From contig JAMCWS010000449.1 in assembly GCA_023480605.1 (NCBI GenBank), positions 1 to 16,999 of the forward strand: DNA of 16,999 nucleotides. Reading direction: 5' to 3'. This document shows, one piece after another, positions 14,680 through 16,999 of the stretch; positions within the stretch are counted from its first letter, which is position 1, and every line of letters begins with the position of its first letter. The notes below the pieces were generated by a model. That model made no database searches and was not told the origin of the DNA. It saw nothing but the letters and a program-made list of their open reading frames with translations. Position numbers and translations under genes: made by a program. The stretch is from a bacterium. Lineage in GTDB: Bacteria > Sumerlaeota > Sumerlaeia > MVZB01.

Positions 14680-15063
14680 TCAAGGACGCGGGAAAGGCAG
14701 GTTGGTGTTGTTCTGGAGCGTTTTGATCGCCTCGGGATTGATGGTCACGCTTTGAACGCGAAAAACCTCAACCTGGTCGTCATAGCGAACCAGAAAAGCT
14801 TGGGCACTGTCGATAACCTGAATCTCGCGAATGGTTTTGCCGGTCGTCGGGACCATCGTGCCCACTTCCTGCAGGCGGTAGGCCGTCAGCGATCCTTCGC
14901 TGGATGAAGCAGTCTGGTCGCTGGTGTTCTGACTGCTCTTGCTGGACGTGGTCTGGGCCAAGGCCGGAGTCGCCACCTTGACCAGTGGTTTTAACACCAG
15001 GATCCCCAGCAGTATGACGATCGCCGTCAGCAGGAATTTAACGGTTCCATCCATCTTAGCCAT
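14680..15063 (-). CDS. small exported or membrane-anchored protein, unknown function
   Basis: This encodes 127 residues from an ATG with a strong GGGAGG nine bases upstream. Residues 8-37 form a hydrophobic segment (KFLLTAIVILLGILVLKPLV and on) ending PALAQ, readable as a signal peptide or an N-terminal anchor. A low-complexity Ser/Thr/Gln stretch follows (38-58). A compact C-terminal domain comes last (about 59-122), with RLQEVGTMVPTTGKTIREIQ and then FLVRYDDQVEVFRVQSVTIN, likely a small beta-rich fold. I recognise no family. It lies upstream of rpmG on the same strand, but the 445-base gap and a separate rpmG promoter argue against a single operon. Confidence 0.8.
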   Translation of the reverse strand: MAKMDGTVKFLLTAIVILLGILVLKPLVKVATPALAQTTSSKSSQNTSDQTASSSEGSLTAYRLQEVGTMVPTTGKTIREIQVIDSAQAFLVRYDDQVEVFRVQSVTINPEAIKTLQNNTNLPFPRP

Positions 15064-15232
15064 GAAGTCTCGCCTCCCTGGGCCTATGACCCAATATCTG
15101 CAATCATCGGGCGAACCGCGACGCGGGGGCGTCCGCCGTCCAGTTCACATCATCGGCCTGCGGCGCAAAAAGTCAATGTCCAATGTTTTCAGAGGCCCGC
15201 GGTGAGCGCGTTTTGGTTCGATTCCGGCCGTG

Positions 15233-15260
15233 TTGAATCCTTGGCGCGATATGCTAAAAT
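15233..15260 (+). promoter_or_regulatory. promoter of the CCA transferase, implying a leaderless mRNA
   Basis: TTGAAT (15233-15238) is followed after 16 bases by TAAAAT (15255-15260), preceded by TGC, which is an extended -10. The ATG of the next gene is only six bases beyond the -10, where transcription itself should begin. No ribosome-binding site precedes the ATG. Confidence 0.65.
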
Positions 15261-15266
15261 ACATTC

Positions 15267-16724
15267 ATGACTTCTTCGATCGACTCGCCAGACTCCGCTC
15301 CCCTGGCCGGCCAGCCGCTGGCGCTGGCGCTCCCGGACCAGCCCCTCATCGCGGGGGCCGAACAACTCGCCCGAATCCTCCAGTCGGGCGGTCATGAAGC
15401 CTACTTCGTGGGCGGCGCCGTCCGCAACGCTATGCTGGGGCGTCCCGTCGAGGACGTCGATATTGCGACTTCGGCTCACCCCGGCGAAGTAGCCGAATTG
15501 TTTCCGGCGGCCCGGATGGTGGGGGCGCACTTCGGGGTGGTGCTGGTGCGGCGGCGGACGGGCGATTTCGATCATGACTACGAAGTGGCGACGTTCCGCG
15601 CCGAGGGGAGTTACGTCGATCACCGCCGCCCCGCCGAAGTTCGTTTCGGCACCCTGGCCGAGGATTTCGGCCGGCGCGATTTCACCGTCAACGCCATGTA
15701 TTACGACCCGGTCGGCCGGCGACTCGTCGACCCGGCGGGGGGGCGGGCCGATCTGGAGCGGCGCCTGCTGCGCACCGTCGGCGATCCGGCGGTCCGGTTC
15801 GAAGAAGATGCCCTGCGGCTCATGCGAGCGGTGCGTTTCGCCGTTCGTTACGAACTGCGGCTCGAAGAGGCCACGGCCGTCGCGATCCGGACTCACGCGG
15901 CGCTCTTGCGCGCGATCAGCGCCGAACGCCTGGCCGACGAATTGATACGTATCCTGACGGGACCGCACCCAGGGCGCGCCATGCACATGATGTCGGAATT
16001 GGGACTCTGGCCGCACGTCGTTCCCGAGATGGAGTCGATGCACGGCTGCCTCCAGCCGCGGCGATTCCACCCCGAGGGCGACGTTTTCGTTCATACCGCG
16101 TTGACGCTCGACCGGCTGGCCGAGGAATGGCCGGGAGCGCCGCCCGCGTTGGCCCTGGCCGCCCTGCTGCACGACGTCGGCAAGCCGCCAACCTTCACCC
16201 GGGACGACGGCGACTGCATCCGGTTTCCCGAACACCAGCGGGTGGGGGCCGCCATGGCCGGTGCGATCTGCCGCCGCCTGCGCCTTTCAAACCAGGTATG
16301 CGAGCGGACAACCGCGCTGGTCGAAAATCATATGCGGTTCATGGACGCCCCGCGCATGAAGCTGGCCACGCTGCGCCGCTTTCTCGGCATGGCGGATTTC
16401 GACCAGCACCTGGCTCTGCACCGGGCCGATTGCCTGGCCAGTCACGGCAAACTGGACAACTACGCCTATTGCATCGAAAAGCGCCGCGAGCTTGCGCGAC
16501 TCGACCGCACGGCCAGCCTCCTGCCGCCCCCGCTGATCGGCGGGCGCGATCTGCTGGCCCTGGGCCTGCGGCCGGCCCCGATCTTTCGCGAATTGCTGGA
16601 TGCCGTCCGCGACGAGCAACTGGAGGGCCGTCTGGCCTCACGCGAGGATGCGGTGGCGTTCGTGCGGGAGCGACTGGCCGCGGGCAAAGAGGCGCCGGAT
16701 GACGCGAAGGGAAAAACGACCTGA
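15267..16724 (+). CDS. cca: CCA-adding tRNA nucleotidyltransferase (class II) with HD domain
   Basis: This encodes 485 residues. It adds or repairs the 3' CCA end of tRNAs, using CTP and ATP, in the cytoplasm. The head domain has GGAVRN (49-54), the metal-binding DVD (Asp63, Asp65), the RRDFTVNAMYYD block (136-147) and EEDALRLMRAVRFA (179-192), all class II poly(A) polymerase/CCA transferase signatures. An HD motif follows at 302-303 in LLHDVGKPPTF, as in the long CCA/HD proteins, suggesting added phosphohydrolase activity. The start at 15267 is six bases from an extended -10. It ends just before the 9-base repeat array and is convergent with mutM. CCA-only, A-only and poly(A) polymerase variants cannot be told apart by motif alone; full CCA activity is the default. 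Confidence 0.93.
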   Translation: MTSSIDSPDSAPLAGQPLALALPDQPLIAGAEQLARILQSGGHEAYFVGGAVRNAMLGRPVEDVDIATSAHPGEVAELFPAARMVGAHFGVVLVRRRTGDFDHDYEVATFRAEGSYVDHRRPAEVRFGTLAEDFGRRDFTVNAMYYDPVGRRLVDPAGGRADLERRLLRTVGDPAVRFEEDALRLMRAVRFAVRYELRLEEATAVAIRTHAALLRAISAERLADELIRILTGPHPGRAMHMMSELGLWPHVVPEMESMHGCLQPRRFHPEGDVFVHTALTLDRLAEEWPGAPPALALAALLHDVGKPPTFTRDDGDCIRFPEHQRVGAAMAGAICRRLRLSNQVCERTTALVENHMRFMDAPRMKLATLRRFLGMADFDQHLALHRADCLASHGKLDNYAYCIEKRRELARLDRTASLLPPPLIGGRDLLALGLRPAPIFRELLDAVRDEQLEGRLASREDAVAFVRERLAAGKEAPDDAKGKTT

Positions 16725-16726
16725 AG

Positions 16727-16816
16727 GACTTATGGGGCCTATGAGACTTATGGGTTTTTTGGGTCCTATGGATCCTATGGGTCCTATGGATCCTATAAGA
16801 CTTACATGACCAATGG
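16727..16816. repeat. degenerate array of about ten 9-base units
   Basis: Ten consecutive 9-base units start two bases after the CCA transferase stop. Consensus is GWCCTATGG, with variants GACTTATGG, GTCCTATGG and ATCCTATGG. The core holds two exact 18-base copies at 16761-16778 and 16779-16796. The outer units are decayed (for example GTTTTTTGG and GACTTACAT). It fills most of the gap between convergent cca and mutM. Nothing suggests a CRISPR array, since the units have no spacers. It is probably a simple-sequence repeat grown by slippage. Confidence 0.85.
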
Positions 16817-16853
16817 ATTCACGAAGCGGGCGAGGCTCGTGAGATTCGAAAGG

Positions 16854-16999
16854 CTAACGATCGCGCGAACCGGATTGATCGGGTTGACAGCGGGGGCAGA
16901 AGTATGTGGCGCGGCCCGTCTGGAGAATCCGGCGAATCGACGCGCCACAACGCGGGCAAGGCTTGCCCGCGCGGCCATAAACAGACAGCCGCCTGATTT
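16854..16999 (-). CDS. mutM: formamidopyrimidine-DNA glycosylase, C-terminal zinc finger (partial)
   Basis: The last 47 codons of a minus-strand gene that continues beyond the window end; the stop is TAG. The visible part reads LSVYGRAGKPCPRCGASIRR and on, with a second Cys pair in YFCPRCQ. This is the diagnostic Fpg/Nei zinc finger (CxxC ... CxxC) that binds DNA opposite an oxidised base. The YGRAGKPC form and the terminal CQ favour MutM/Fpg, which excises 8-oxoguanine, over Nei. The catalytic N-terminal proline is outside the window, so activity cannot be checked. Confidence 0.92.
   Translation of the reverse strand, partial: IRRLSVYGRAGKPCPRCGASIRRILQTGRATYFCPRCQPDQSGSRDR

Noticed and set aside
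14475..14726. Plus-strand 83-codon frame
   Set aside because: No ribosome-binding site, overlaps the 3' end of the better-supported small exported protein on the other strand, and has no recognisable domain.
16727..16816. CRISPR-like array
   Set aside because: Units are 9 bases and contiguous with no spacers; a simple repeat explains it.

Overview
The window is GC-rich, gene-dense bacterial chromosome. No phage, integrase, transposase or CRISPR signal is visible. The mix of genes (a tandem pair of very large DUF6785/DUF6784-type membrane proteins, a large exported FAD oxidoreductase flanked by carbohydrate-binding-like modules, a secreted propeller-like protein, a TPR protein and a SEC59-type lipid kinase) resembles uncultured lineages around the PVC/Planctomycetota, Lentisphaerota, Hydrogenedentota or Sumerlaeota groups. 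That placement is an inference from family memory; nothing in the window fixes the phylum.

Layout. 1-3864 (+): two tandem homologous polytopic membrane proteins, the first cut at its 5' end by the window edge. 3865-4210: gene-free convergent gap with several inverted repeats. 4211-5545 (-): secreted subtilisin-family (S8) protease with an I9-like propeptide. 5546-5825: divergent promoter region. 5826-7190 (+): secreted propeller-like protein of unknown function. 7230-10139 (-): 969-residue exported FAD-dependent oxidoreductase with an N-terminal CBM-like and a C-terminal discoidin-like domain. 10371-13775 (+): four-gene cluster of a single-pass coiled-coil membrane protein, a YfcE-like metallophosphoesterase, an exported TPR protein and a diacylglycerol/polyprenol-kinase-like membrane protein. 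The first and last gene pairs are joined by 4-base ATGA stop/start overlaps. 14052-14234 (-): ribosomal protein L33. 14680-15063 (-): small exported protein of unknown function. 15267-16724 (+): CCA-adding tRNA nucleotidyltransferase, apparently read from a leaderless transcript. 16727-16816: degenerate array of a 9-base unit. 16854 to the window end (-): C-terminal zinc finger of formamidopyrimidine-DNA glycosylase (MutM).

How the genes fit together. The left half is dominated by envelope and exported functions: transporter-like proteins, a protease and two secreted proteins that may act on extracellular substrates. The middle cluster mixes envelope and lipid functions with a phosphoesterase. 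The right end is housekeeping (translation, tRNA maturation, DNA repair). I see no strongly supported new defence or mobile system. The observations most worth following up are the three-part exported flavoprotein, the duplicated DUF6785-type pair, the unknown four-gene envelope cluster, the 9-base array and the leaderless CCA transferase promoter.
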